Below are positions 44,916 through 58,494 of a DNA stretch of 64,000 nt, piece after piece. The notes under the pieces were generated by a model, which saw only the letters and a list, made by a program, of their open reading frames with translations, searched no databases and was not told the DNA's origin. Each line of letters begins with the position of its first letter. Within the stretch, counting starts at the first letter, position 1. The position numbers and the translations under genes are program-made. Source of the stretch: Patiria miniata (Eukaryota > Echinodermata > Asteroidea > Valvatida > Asterinidae); NCBI RefSeq assembly GCF_015706575.1, contig NW_024037048.1, positions 19,346,032 to 19,410,031 on the forward strand, read 5' to 3'.

Positions 44916-45045
44916 CTCTTCATTCAGTGTCAATAGTCTGGTGGCTTGACTACGGAGAAATGTGTAGTAAATTGAGACTAGTTCCCGCTTCATGCCACAT
45001 GTTTCTTTAATTCTTTTGGCATGGTTGATTGATGCAGTACTGAAG
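44916..45045 (-). CDS. Candidate coding exon, unidentified (copy 3)
   Basis: The 130-nt open segment of 394-523 again, with both splice sites. The peptide is identical to copy 2. Confidence 0.35.
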
Positions 45046-45207
45046 CTGTGTTGGACTGGTTGTTTCAGGTGCCAGTCTATTTTCTTGCTTTGCATGTTTT
45101 CAATACCATAAGTTTTGGGACTCTCATACACAGTATTGAGAGTCCCAAATTTTCGGACTACACTACACTTACAGTAGTCCGAGTAACTTGGACCCAACTT
45201 ATCGTCT

Positions 45208-45964
45208 TTTTAACATTCAGATTTCACCCTCAAAATGGCCTCCCAATTACTAGATAGGCCACCTGAGGTACAAATAGACATCGATGATTAAAATGGTTGT
45301 ACTGAAGTTTATTTACGATCCGGAAGAAAAGTGAAATTTCCCGTTCAATTCTGAGAGCTCCCCTTGCGATCATGAACACGTTAAATTTCCGACTCGTGTT
45401 AATGTTTGAACGACGTGATGTAGTCTTCATGCCCAGCGTACAATCAATGGTCCCCATATCCCGAGTGCGATTCCGTTACCGAGCGCGAAGCATCGATTAT
45501 GAAAATGAGTAGACTGGATCTCGCTTGTGAACACAAGTGGATTTCAAACGGTAAAAAACAATCGGGAACTAGCTTGAACTGGTTTCCGCCCATAAAAGCT
45601 GTCCTAGTTCCCGACTCTCTAGAAATTTACTTGTGTTTACAAACGAGATCCAGTCTACTCATTATCATAATCGATACATTGCACTCGGTAACGGAATCGC
45701 ACTCGGGATATGGGGACCATCGAATGTACAATGTACGCTGGGCATGAAGACCACATCACATCGTTCAAACATTAACATGAGTCTGAAATTGAACGTGATC
45801 ACGATCGCAAGGGGAGCTCTCGGGATTGAATGGGAAATTTCACTTTTCATCCAGATCATAAGTAAACTTCAGTACAACCATCTTAATTATTGATGTCTAC
45901 TTGAACCTCAGGTGGCGTATCTAGTAATTTGGAGGCCGTTTTGAGGGTGAAATCTGATGTTTTT
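45208..45964. repeat. Giant foldback palindrome P1, copy 3
   Basis: Equivalent of 692-1446, complete at both ends. Confidence 0.85.
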
Positions 45965-46099
45965 GTTGGGCAATGTTGGGTTTTTGGGTCAAAAGACAAA
46001 ATTGTGTTGCTCGGCATATACGGGGATTAGCTTGGACCCCACTATTGCCAGACCATGTCCGAATGTTACAAAGGCAATAAGTTGGGTCCAACTTAGCCC

Positions 46100-46566
46100 C
46101 ATAAATGTGGCCAATTTACTGGACTACCTCCATAAATAAAGGCCACACTTCCACCATGTACAAACACATGTCAAACTTTGTCAAATTTTGATTTGCACAT
46201 TTAGGCTTAATTTGTAGTTTATTTTTGCTTAAGAAGCCTACTCACCCTCTTTATAGCCTGATCAGAAAGTGCTGCCTTTTTCAGATGTCTCTTTTTCGTG
46301 AAATTTCCAGATTCGTTTGCACATGTTCGCGTATCAAAATTTCAACATGAAATTTCACGAAAATTAGACATCTGAAAAAGGCAGCAAAAACATGACAAAA
46401 GAGGGTGAGCATGGTGAGTAACTTCTAAACCAAAAATAAAGTACAAACTAGGCCTAAATGTGAATATCAAAATTTGACAAAGTTCGACATGTTTTTGTAC
46501 ATGATGGACATGGTGGAAGTGTGGCCTTTATTGCGGAGGTAGTCCAGTAAATTGGCCACATTTATG
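46100..46566. mobile_element. Foldback element P2, copy 3
   Basis: Both arms present, CATAAATGTGGCCAATTTAC to CCACATTTATG. About 13 bp shorter than copy 1. Confidence 0.8.
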
Positions 46567-48027
46567 CCGGCTAGGGTCCAACTCCAAGTTAGGCTACGGT
46601 CCGCGGACTACACTTGAACCTTCAAACACCATGACCATCCTGACCATGATTTTGAACACCCGAATCCCACCCGACATAATTTGCTGACCTATCTCGAACA
46701 CTCCATCTAGAAAGAGCATCATCACGATTCCTTCTGCCGAAATCGCTTCATTCTCCACAGCTGCGGCTATTTCCTTATCGAATATCACCTTCACTTTTAT
46801 TTTCAGTTCCTTCCACTTTGTCATGTTTGTGAACAACAATTTTGCTCCATCTGCATGTCTGGTTGTTGTGTATTTATTTTAGCCACGCAGCGTGGCGCCA
46901 CCTATTGTCCGATAGTGTCCATGATCGTCTGGTTTGAACAGCGCCCCCAATGGACGATTTTTTTTTTTAAATATAAAATGTAATCTCAATGCCAAAACTG
47001 ATCTGATTGTATGCGTACAGTCACCATTGGAGCGCCCTGGATATGCAGGGACAGGATAGGATGCGCATAGTTCACCGAAGGTCATGTTGTTTTGTCCAGG
47101 TGGATTCATTCCCATGCATTGTGTATTTCCTCAAAGTCCCTGTCAAAGCGGTCATTACGCCTAACCACTGATTTCCTGCTAAAACTTGTTTTTGCAAACA
47201 ATCCTGACTCTGTATTGTAGAGAAGATGCAAGTGTACAGTACACTATTTGTCTGGGGTTGATTGTGTGGGTGTGGGTGGGGGGGGGGGGGGCTAAACCTC
47301 ATTTGGCGCTATGGGGGCGCTCCCATCCCGGCACCCCCTTCTCTCTATAGATTTCATGAATCAATCGAGGGAAGGCCGGATGAGAAGCATCGATTTAAAA
47401 CCAGTCGTCTTCTCTCCACTTCTGATTTAGTTATTCCAACTACTGATTTTGCTGCCGTGACCCCACCCCTCCCCGTCAGCCAGCCTTGTTAAATAAAAAA
47501 GTCATAACTCAACATTAGACCTTAGACAATAACTAGACAATAGCTGGACAATTCAGTGTGCTAGTTCTATGTTGGTTTGTTCTAAAATGAAGCCCATTTT
47601 AACAATGTGTGTAACCTTAACTGCCCATTACACATAATTGATTTTCATGTACTGAATCAATTTGATGGTGACTACATACAAAACAAAAAACACACGGAAC
47701 ATATACTTCTACAACCCTTAGACTCAAACCATAGAGTTATTCGTACAGCGCAAACTGATCACCGAGTAAATCACGGCCGGTGTACGTCATTATTCTATCC
47801 ACCAATCACAGTTACTCGGTGACTAGCGGTGACCACAAGTGCCGGGATGTAGTTTTGCGTGTCAATCACAAATCACGTGTTTTGGATTTGTCACCGACAT
47901 CGATACAGTATCAACCAATAGGATGTGGCTATTTCAGTGTCGGTGACACAAGTTTGTATGGGTGACTTTAATAGCCTCAACGATATAACATGACTTTCGT
48001 CTCATTAATATGAAGCGAGTCGGTGAT

Positions 48028-48177
48028 GTGTGATTGACAGTCCCTCAGTCACTGCTCAGGAAATCGATTCCAAGATTTAAGGCAGATGCGGGCCGCTTCT
48101 CCCCTCATAGCTCGTCACCTAGCTCCTTCGGACGACAACCAGAGAGAGAACTGATTGCAAGAACAAGATTGTGCTCG
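48028..48177 (+). other. 5' non-coding exon 1 of C1q-type gene, copy 3
   Basis: Ends GTGCTCG before GTGAGTG. The start is uncertain. The conserved promoter-like region lies at about 47780-48020. Confidence 0.5.
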
Positions 48178-49270
48178 GTGAGTGTTTGAAACAAATATGT
48201 TTTTCCCCCGAAACAATGTGCCTTCTTGCACATAGTTTGAATCAACGTGGGATTGAAATTCCGAAGATTATTGCTGACACATTTTCCAAACAGCGAGCGT
48301 GGTAGTAGGCTTGAGTCTCGCTTCTTTGTAAGCTTGTGATGTGTAGTTGCTTGAGGACTGAACAACAAAATGTTTATGAACAAATTAAATTGGAATTGAA
48401 ACTGATCTTGCCTGACTATAAGATACCGATGCTGTTGCACAGCCAAACCAAAGCGGTTCGAACCGCCACAATTAGTGATCGTCATTTACAATCAAACATT
48501 GTTGGATAAAAGTGTGACTAGTCGGAATAAACACTCTATAGTCTCACAGTTATAGGACGCAAATACTAACAGACCGGATGATCATGCACTTAGTTTTATT
48601 CAAGTTCAAATTGTTTTATCTAGCTGGGTTTATTTGTAGAAATCATGCATAGAATTGATGTTTGTACGAATTACTCAGTCCTTCTGCTCTGCTGTTCGCC
48701 TTAAAATTTGAAGCAAAAGCTCTCGGATGAATTCAGTCATGTTTGCATGTAGGGTTCCACTCAGCATGCAACTGAGATTCTGTTGAATATTTTGGGACAA
48801 AGCAATATTGGTATTTGGCTTAATATTTCGAATGTTTTTGGTTGCGTTATTGGTACAGATTTTCACAAATCCCAAATGTTTAGAGTCACGTTTCAGTTGG
48901 CAAACAGATGGTGGCTTACTAGAGCCAAACCGGTGCGCTGATTTCCCATCCGGAAAATAAATCTTTATTTAACGACTGTAACTTGACTGCAGTAGTCCAG
49001 CTGTAATGTTTGCGCCTCTACTTTCTTGGTATGAGATCGATTTCCCTCACTAATGCAGACACTGTATGCTCATTGTGATTCCTATAGCCACAAGTTCAAG
49101 CATCCTTGAACCAGTTAGAGGAACATAGGATCAATTGCTCACAATCTTAGGTATGATGCAGTACAACTAACTTTTTGAACTTTAAGCTTAGTTGATGCTA
49201 TACATTTGACAAAAACAGATAAATTAAAGGGATTATTTTTTTTAGTTCTTGTCACTTGATTTCGTTGCTA

Positions 49271-49442
49271 CAATCCCGGCCAAAATGGTTGGGACACTTC
49301 CTGAGCCTGCCACGGTCACCCACTCCCCCGCTCCCCGGTCAATGTTGTTCTCTCCAGCTGATGGAGCACACACCGCGCAATGAGCGACAACACTGAACGG
49401 GGGCCGGGGAGCTGGGGGCCCAGCGAGATTTGGCCAGGATTG
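49271..49442. mobile_element. GC-rich TA-flanked MITE, copy 3
   Basis: The ends CAATCCCGGCCAAA and TTTGGCCAGGATTG are flanked by TA. Confidence 0.65.
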
Positions 49443-49897
49443 TAGCACACGTTCATAGTCTGCCCACTGGCACTATGTCGAAAACATATTCATTTTTTTC
49501 AGATGATATATCAGGCTGAACAATTCACAGTGTATATGTGATACCGGTCTCTTCACTTTGAGCATCGCAAAGTTTCTGTCATTAAATCGGTATAGGTACT
49601 TTTTTCCCGGCAATTATATAATTTATTTGTGTGATAATTACTTCGTTTGATTCGAAAATAGCAAAGCCTTCCAAAAGAGACATGAATGTTCCTCGCGCTT
49701 GAGTCCAGACAGGACCGTTGGAGAACGCATTCTGTTTGAAATGAATAATCAAACCAAATTAAATTTCACTCGACAGAGGCTTTTTTTGGGAGGGGTCATT
49801 TAGAACTTTTGAAATTCAGTTATGCCTCCCCACCATCCCCCAAGTTATCTCCTGGAGGATTTTAGTGACTCATATTTTTGTTGGTATTTGTTTTCAG

Positions 49898-49958
49898 CCA
49901 GCAATCCGCTCGAGTGTTGAGGAGTGCTTCCGCAATAGAATTCAAGAACTGTGCTTAG
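49898..49958 (+). other. 5' non-coding exon 2 of C1q-type gene, copy 3
   Basis: 61 nt between TTTTCAG and GTGAGTG, identical in form to copy 2. Confidence 0.6.
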
Positions 49959-50172
49959 GTGAGTGTCTGTTCGACATTTTCTTCATTCAAGCATCGTAAT
50001 AAAGCGGTGATATGGTGGGAAACTGTATCTTTTTTTCTATTCATTTACATGTAAAAAGTTTTTGGTCACAGTTATAAACAGAAAACGTCATTCGAACAAA
50101 AGAACCGTGCAAATCTACACTCACTGTACAACTGTGCCTCACATTTTGGCCAATCGCTGCTATGAACACAGT

Positions 50173-50707
50173 CCAGGCGCGGTTCTACGGGGGGGGGGGG
50201 GGGCTTTAGCCCCCCAAAATTTTGTCTAGCCCCCCCCCCCCCCCAAAAAAATTCCATAAAAAAAAAAGGACTAGCAAAATGTAAGAATTTGACAAACATG
50301 GGAACGGTCTCCCCCTAAATGAGAAGGGTGCATTGTACACTTTTAGTTAATATAGTGTGCCCGATTGTGGGATTTTATCAGCGCTCCCCGTTCGCTCGTA
50401 CCCACCGCCCTGCAAACAGGGCGCTGGGAAGGGCAGATGAGCTTCTCAGAATCTTGTGAAGGAAGTGGGGATGGCATTCTGGGTAATTTATCATGACCTT
50501 TGTATACGAGCGAACGCTCCCCAAAGAAAATATGACACGAGCCTCCCCCCCCCCCCCCCCCCCCCCCCCCACGTATTGATTTTCAGAGGCCTAAGTGTCT
50601 GGAGAAATAACTAGTCAACATTTCAGCACGTTTCCCTGGAAAAAAAATCTGGATTCACCTTGCTAGCCCTCCTCCCCCAAAAATATTGGCTCTAGAACCG
50701 CGCCTGG
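50173..50707. mobile_element. TIR element CCAGGCGCGGTTCTA, copy 3
   Basis: Same ends and same interior orientation as copy 2. Homopolymer runs of C are longer (about 50544-50570). Confidence 0.7.
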
Positions 50708-51163
50708 AACACACCTTTTTGAACCGTAGCCTTTTTGTTCGTGGTCTTTGAATGAACATGCGATTCAGTTTCAAATTCTCCCTATTATAACTAACTTCGT
50801 TCGATGACGTCACAATGCTGAATTGTCGCAAAGACGTTTGGGGTCATTCAAAGAATATATCTGGCTGCAGACCAGCAAATAAACTGCCATGGACCTCAGT
50901 GATAAATACCCCACTTGTAAAGATCGGGACAAATACTCACAACTCTCCAAGGTGTTTGAAACACCCTTTGAATTTAAGTTTATTTCATAATCTTTCATTG
51001 TCTGTTCAATGTTTGCGGTATAATCCGATGACCTTTTTGGAACAAAAATTCCACCCAAAGATGATGACCCTGTAGTCCTGTAGCCTATCGCCCAAGGCAC
51101 AATCTGCCACTTCACAAAACACTGAACACTCAGGTTTATTAGGACAAAAGATATTGCTCAAAC

Positions 51164-51349
51164 AGGGGCGGATCCAGGAATTTTTGCAGGGGGAGGGTCA
51201 GGCTTCTAGCAAAAAATATGTCAGATTGTTGTGATAGGCGAACGGGTAATTATTATTACTATAATTGTGATATATTTGTGTGTGTGTTTCACAGCGAGGG
51301 CTAGGGGTGGGGGGTCGGCCCCCCTCCCCACTCTCTGGATCCGCGACTG
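51164..51349. mobile_element. MITE with GGATCC-containing ends, copy 3
   Basis: CAGGGGCGGATCCAGG to TCTGGATCCGCGACTG, with TCAAA on both sides. Confidence 0.7.
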
Positions 51350-51667
51350 TCAAACTATTTTGTCAAATTTTGACCTGAAATGCTTGTAATTTGATGTATG
51401 ATAACGTCATGACGACGTCACTAAAATATCCACATCTTCACACTAAGGTTTATGTTCATATCAGGTTTCGTCTTTCTGCAACTTCTTTTTGCATTTTAAA
51501 TTCACCTAAATTTGACCTACCAGTAACCCCGGAAGGAAAGGTTAGACGACTTTACCTTCGAATATCAAAAATGTGATCAATCTATAGTCAATCAGATTTC
51601 AAAGTGTGAACATGATTGTTCATTTTGTTTGAGGTTTTGCAGTGAAATTGCTTGTAATTAGATACCT

Positions 51668-51701
51668 GATGACGTCATTATGACATCAGAGTATATAAAA
51701 A
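51668..51701 (+). promoter_or_regulatory. CRE-TATA promoter-like site, copy 3
   Basis: TGACGTCAT, then TGACATCAG, then TATATAAAAAG. Here the TATA motif is extended by two bases. Confidence 0.45.
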
Positions 51702-54053
51702 GGTACACCTCGGAGTCTTGATGTTCATTCAAAGTTTCAAGTTTATACCATGTTCTGTACGGTTCAGAAGAAAAGTCGCAGATAATTATTGTCCGGAAAA
51801 AAAACAAGAAAGAAAGGAAGAAAGTAATATATTTCTTAATATATTTTCATTTCGCACGCTTAAAACTAAATTATTGTTCACATACTGACTGGTTTAGTTT
51901 TTGAAAAAGTTGAAATCTTGTCACTATAATGGATAGCACACTGTACATTCACGGAAAGTTGTATTGTCAAAACAAAGGCTATCAGTAGGACTTTTTCTAG
52001 TCATATCTGATTGCAGTTTTTAGAAGAGTTTAAAACATCAAGTTCTCTGCTGTTTTCAGAATAGTTTCAACTGATTGTGATTAATGCTTAAACATATTCA
52101 CGCACTATTAATACTTTAAAAAAGTGTCTTTCTTTGGTTTAAAGAAGACATATTGCGAAAGCTCCATCCTTTATAAATAACCTCACCCATAAAATCAGTA
52201 TGATCAACCACTCCTTATTTTCTTCCTCATTTTGCCATTTTAATTTTATCACTTTGATTAGAAAACATGCGATGTACTCACATTGTTTCCCGGCAATCAG
52301 TAATTCAGGATCAACAGTTATGGGGAAGTTGGTCACGGAAGAACGTTTTTCAGGAAATCCGGACATCAAAAACATGCCTGTCTTATTGTGTGTTATTGCT
52401 CAAGCAGTACCTTTTCAACTTTGCCATTTCGCTAGAGTTCACAGTGCGCTTTGATCATCAAGTTTCATTCAATCATAGCATGCAGGATGAACGAGTCATG
52501 AATATAGAGGGCGCAAATACAAACGGACCGGATCGTGATGATACACACAGTTTTATACAAGTTCAAACTGCTTTATTTAAGTGGGTGAATTTGTAGAAAT
52601 CATGTGTAGAGTTGGTGTTTGTACAAATTGCTCAGGCTTTCTGTTCGCCTGAAGAGATTGAAGCAAAAGCTCTCGATGAATTCACTCATGTATTTGCATG
52701 TAGGGTTCCACTCAGCATGCCGCTGAGATTCTGTTGGATATTTGGACAAACAGCCATATTGATTTTTGGCTTATTTTTTTAATGTTTTTGGTGATTGGTA
52801 CAGATTTTTACAAATCTGAAATATTTTGTGAGACAAGTTTCAGTTGACAAACAGATGGAGGCTTACTAGAACCAAACCGGTGCGCTGATTTCCCATCCGG
52901 AAAAAAATCTTTATGTAACGACTGTAACTTGACTGCGGTAGTCCAGCTGTAATGTTTGCGCCTCTACTTCCTGGGTATGAGATCGATTTTCCCCACAAAT
53001 GCAGAAACTGTACGCTCATTGTGATTCCTATAACTACAAGTTCAAGCAACCTTGAACCAGTTAGTGGAACATTTGATCAATTGCTCACAATCTTAAGTAT
53101 GATGCAGCACAACTAACTTTTGAACTTTTAGCTTGGTTGATGCTATACATTTGACCAAAACAGAGAAATTAAAGGGATTATTTTTTGGGTTCTTGTCACT
53201 GAATTTCGTTGCTAACTCACGTTAATAGTCTGCCCACCGGCACACTATTTCGAAAACGTCTTCAGTTTTTTAAGACGATATATCTTGTCGGATATAACAC
53301 TATACAAACACGAAATAATTCAGTGTCAAAAACAAAGCTGTTCAGACTCGACTGGTTTTGAATCAAATTTTGGGAGCATTTTTTTAAAGAGCTCATTACA
53401 TCAAGTTCCCTGCTGTGATTCAGAATAGTTGAAATTGATCGGGATTCGCACTTATTCAAAATAATTCACGCACTTGTAATAGTTCAGGTACATTACTGCG
53501 TTAACATTTTGGTTTAAAGAAAACAATCTTGCGAAAGTTCGACTCTTTATATAGGTATGATCAACCACCCCCTGATTTTCTGCCTCGTTTTTTCCCTGTT
53601 TAATTTCTCATTTTAATTTTTAAACATGAAATCCTGATTCGATGTACTCACATTGTATTCCGGCAATCACTCAAACTAATTCAGGATGAAGAGTTATGGG
53701 GAAGTTGGTCACGGAAGAACGTTCATCAGGAAATCCGGACAACTCAAACATGCCTGTCTTATTTTGTGTTATCATTTATGTGGATACTCAGTACCCTTTG
53801 AACTTTGTTGTTAAACTGTGTCATTTCGCTAGAGTTCACAGTGCGCCATTCCGGTTTGATCATCAAGTTATATTCAAGCACTGCAGGATGAACGTGTAAC
53901 TGAATATAGAGGGCGCAAATACAAACGGACCGGATCGTGATGATGCTCACAGTTTTATTCAAGTTCAAATTGTTTTATCTAGTTGGATTCATTTGTAGCA
54001 ATCATGTACAGCGTTGATGTCTGTGCACATTATTCGTCCCTTCTGTTCTCTGT

Positions 54054-54366
54054 CAAGGGCGGATCCAGAACACAATTGTTTGGGGGGTAGCCCCCCCCCC
54101 CCCCAAAAAAAAATGGGTCCCCGGAAAGTGGGTCCAAAAAATCACGGCGTGGGGTTCAGGGCCTGCTTAATCATGGGCCCCGAATTTTTTGTAATTGTAA
54201 ATGCTCTGTGGCGATCTGAGGAAATTTCTGACCACTTTAACCATTTTTGTTTCGAAAAGATGGTAGTGTACCCAGTGCCTGCCTTTATTGCGACGTCACT
54301 TAAAAATCAAAATTGTTGGGTTTTTTTTTTGGGGGGGGGCATGGTCCCCCCCCCCGGATCCGCCTT
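54054..54366. mobile_element. MITE CAAGGGCGGATCC, copy 3
   Basis: The same insertion as 9739-10063, with both ends present. Confidence 0.7.
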
Positions 54367-55192
54367 GTCCGCTGTTCGTCTTAAAATATGAAGCACAAGC
54401 TCTGTTTGCATGCAGGGTTCCACTCAGCATGCCACTTAGATTCCGTTGAATATTTTCTTGAAATGGCGATAGTAGTATTTGCTGAATACTTTGAAAGTGT
54501 TTGGTCAGTTGGTACAGAAATAATAATAAAAAATTTTTTTTCGTGAGAAGCAACAAAATGGCTTAAAAACTTAAGAAGGTCGCAACTAACCTGTTGAAGT
54601 TTCAGCTCAGTGGATACTATCATTGAGAAAAAAGCAGAGAAAACGTATGCACTATTTTGTTGGATCTCGTTACTTGATTCCGTGCTTTATAACACCTGAA
54701 CTATATTTTAATTTTAAAAACACCTGCAAAGTTTTCAACCGATATATCAGGCGAAATACTTTCATCGGGTATTTGATACCAGTCTTATCTTCACTCTCAG
54801 CATTGCAAGGTTTCTGTCATTAAATGTACTTTTCCGGGCAATTGCAAATGATCCTACGTGGCCTTAAATTCTTTTTGCATACAGATTTCTCTCAGAAAAT
54901 CTGGGCATTTGTTTTGGCAGTTACTGCGTTTGATTCGAAAATATTAAATCCTTCAAAGAAGACATGAATATTGTTGCTCGTGCGTGGGTCTGTTCAGGGC
55001 CGTTGCATACAGGACGCATTCCGCTTAAAAATTATATTATTAATCCAGATCACATTTCGCCCGACAGAGATTTTGATCTGGGGGTGTTTTACTTGTGAAA
55101 TTCAGCTATGCTTCCCCCAACAGCCCCCAAGATATCTCCCAGCGGATTTTCAATGACTCATTTTCGTTGGTATTATTTCCAGCTCGCAATCT

Positions 55193-55244
55193 GCTGAGTG
55201 TTGAGGATTCCCTTCGTGATAGAATTCAAGAACGTTACATCGAG
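55193..55244 (+). other. 5' non-coding exon 3 of C1q-type gene, copy 3
   Basis: Acceptor TTTCCAG and donor GTGAGTG, equivalent to 11132-11193. Confidence 0.6.
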
Positions 55245-57089
55245 GTGAGTGTCTGTTATTTGACATTTTCCTGACTCAATCATCAGAACAGAGCAGTGAT
55301 TTTGGTGGGAGACTGTATTTTTTCTCTACATTTATACACCTTTTGGTCAAAATTTTAACAGAAAACATCGCTCGAGTGATATTCCCTTTCTATAACACCC
55401 ACCGAAGAACTATGCCAGACATTTTGGCCTGCAGTCTTTGCAAATTCCTCGTTAAACTCATCAGGGTGCCTCGAACTTATAGCGGAAACATGCTGAAATT
55501 TCCTTACATTTTTTTATGCACGTACATCAGTTGTTAAAAAAAGAGAACTAAGATGAAAACAAATATTGATCACACCAATATTTAGTTGCTGTGTAATCAG
55601 ATTCTTTGGAATTTGTCTTCTTTTATTTATTTTTTAAATCGGAATTGTGTTCGCAACCGTTGTCCTAATTCTTGTTTGATCGTTGATCACGTTGTAATTC
55701 GTTTGTGATTGTTTATCAACTTTGGAATCATAACATATAGGTTTTCCCGTCCTATATCGCAACTTGTTCGTCCAATAAGAGAGACTGTTAATTACACTGC
55801 GAAAGGTCGCATTTAGCGCATTCGATTTTTGAAAAATATTTTACACCCACCAAAGCGTGAAGGCAACTTTTTCGTGCAAAAGAAAATACATTTCTTTTGT
55901 TGGTTTTCGATTTTGCACCGAGTGTCGGCGAATCTGTAAGAGGAAGTATTCATTTTCAACGAAAGTGCAATGGAATAAGGAGTCTTTTTAATTTGCAATT
56001 CGCAAATCGCCAATCGTATTGGCCATAAAAAAAACCCAAATTTATATGATTTTCAATTTTTTTTTACTTCCAAAGAGTGATTACAACAATTAACAAACTA
56101 ATCACTTAATTGTCTTACATAAAAATCTGTATTTTGACATAGTATTATATCGGCGAGTGTTCTAAATGTATTTCCTTCTATCACTTTGACACTTTACATT
56201 GATACAGTTCTGTTCTGCTTTTTTCATATTCCCTTCCCAGGCATTCCAATCTTTGAAATAGCTGTAGATTCCTTAATCCAAACTTTTCAAAAGCCATGTC
56301 ATTTTATACTCTGTTGTATCACTATAATACAATACCTTGCTAATGCAACTTCCAAAATTCATTGAACTGTGTTGCTTTTGTAAACGTATGCATTCAAAGT
56401 GAATCCCGAGCGAGACTGATATTCAAATCACAAGAAATTCAATGCACAAGTCACGTAATTTGCTGCTTACTTTTCACGCGTGAATGAAGAATACCCTGAA
56501 ACATGTTGAGCTTTCGCTAAATTCAACCGGGTGTGAAAAGGTCTGCATGTTTTATGCGATTTTGAATAAAAATGTTTTATTATTATTATTAGCAAAGTAT
56601 GAAATTGGGCGGGAAACCCTATAATATTTCATAGTGAATGAAAAAGTTCATTTCTGCTTTAAAACTCATAGTGAACTGGAGATAAAAGTACATTTGCCTG
56701 GACAAGTGCAACAAAAGCTTAGAATGCCAACAGACTTTTGACCGAGTTACTAGTGTCTCAAAAAAAGATACATGCCTTCAGAAAAATTAATTAAAAAAAA
56801 ATCGTTTCAATAATAACGTGTAAACAAATATTATGCTTATTTCAAGAATAAGTCAATTCGAGAGAAATTGAACAATGCGACAGTAAAACAGGTTGTTTTT
56901 CTTGACGAATTCGGTCAGGAAAACCTATTATTTTAATTACTTGACCCTAATAACTTGGTGAGAAATTTTTCCTGTTTTGGGGTGGCAATGTATCCCAATG
57001 AGAAAAAAATCTCACTAATTTATCTTAATTGATAATAAAATAGTATTAAAATGAAACTTAACCAGTATTCGTTTGTATGTTTTTTTCAG

Positions 57090-57149
57090 CCTACACTGAA
57101 TTCCCTGTGATCTCTTCTTGGACCTGATCTTCAAGAACGAACCATCGAG
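57090..57149 (+). other. 5' non-coding exon 4 of C1q-type gene, copy 3
   Basis: A 60-nt equivalent of 12986-13045, with TTTTCAG and GTGGGTG. Confidence 0.55.
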
Positions 57150-57617
57150 GTGGGTGTGGTGAGGTTTGAATAATGATTCTATCAGGACCGAGGAAGGGGC
57201 AAGATGTAATCCGTCCCCCCCCCCCCCCCACCAAAAAAAACCGAAATACTACAGCTCCGGAACGCTTCACCCTATCGGAATGCATTTTGGTGACCTTTCC
57301 TAACCGGCGAAATTTAAAAAAATCGATTCGGTGGGTTGCCATGACAACCGGTTTTATAAACTAGGCTTTTCATAAAAGTTAGCCCCTTGATCCCTCATAC
57401 ACCACTGTTATATAACAAAGAAAACATTCTTCGAACAATGATTCCTCCAATCTCATTTTTTTTTTTTTTTTTTTTCCTTCAAATCTGACGGCGGATTGTC
57501 ATGAATTGTAGACTAGTTCTCCTGTTTATCAAACCTCAATATTTTTCTCTACTCTTCCTGTTTTAAAAACTATTTTACCTGATTTGTTTCAGTTTAATCG
57601 TTGTTGTTCTGTACAGA

Positions 57618-58493
57618 ATGAAGATCTTCGTGGCAACCGTTATTCCAATCGCCCTCCTTCTGGGTAACTCCGTCAACCTCCGAGCTTCCGTTACTGGGCC
57701 GGTTGCCTCGGACGGTGATGGTCCTGCGTCTCAGGCGGGCCAAACGTGCTGCCAGGAAACAGCTGCAATTGTCGGAATTTTACAAGGGTCAAAGGGTGAT
57801 GCAGGTCAAAAAGGAGAGCCGGGTGACGACGGCAGAGGCCTGCCGGGCAAGATGGGACCAAGAGGTTTTGTGGGGCCAACAGGGGAAACTGGTGTCAAAG
57901 GTCAAAAGGGTGATATCGCCCCCGGGGTCAGCGGGGAGCACGTGGTGTCAAAGGTCATGCAGGCGAGCCAGGGCTAATCGGACCGATTGGCCCTCAAGGT
58001 GACACTGGGCCTAAAGGTTCAGTCGGGCGAACCGGTCTGACTGGTGTCAAAGGTCAAAAGGGTGAGCCAGGGGAGACACCAGACGACTCCAACCAGCGGG
58101 TAGCATTCACCGTGGTGAGGACGAGCAGCTCGGATACCTCTACGAGTTACTACACCCGTTTGCCCTTCCAGGCGACCGAGACGCTTCTGCCGGGTACCAG
58201 CTTCGATCTCGAGACCGGCACGTTCACGTGTGGTGTGCCGGGCACCTACGTGTTCATGTTTTCTGTGTGCAAATATCCTTCCAGCAGCAACCTGTCGTTC
58301 TTCTCTGGAAGAACGGCGACGTGGTTGTCACTGGCCGTAGCAATGATTCAAGTCACTATGAGCAGGTGTCTGGGAGCGCGGTGGTGGTTCTGCAGCGTGG
58401 AGATACGATGTATCTCACAATGCACGGTAGGGCGTTTAGTCATTCCATTTATCACGGACCTCATTCAGTGGCTTCCTCCTTTACCCCGAATAA
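57618..58493 (+). pseudogene. C1q-domain collagen protein, copy 3 (frame broken)
   Basis: The signal peptide and first 20 residues match copy 1 ([18 protein letters not shown]), but the cysteine motif is QTCCQ and the collagen stalk differs. It is longer and arranged differently, with the GVKGQKG motif twice. The frame slips once inside the stalk (between 57910 and 57960), again in the C1q domain after KYPSSS (about 58280-58320), and once more near the end (58440-58465), yet each piece reads as good C1q sequence, for example [18 protein letters not shown]. Either this copy is a young pseudogene or the assembly has uncorrected indels here. The stop and the overlapping AATAAA are conserved. Confidence 0.75.
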
Positions 58494-58494
58494 A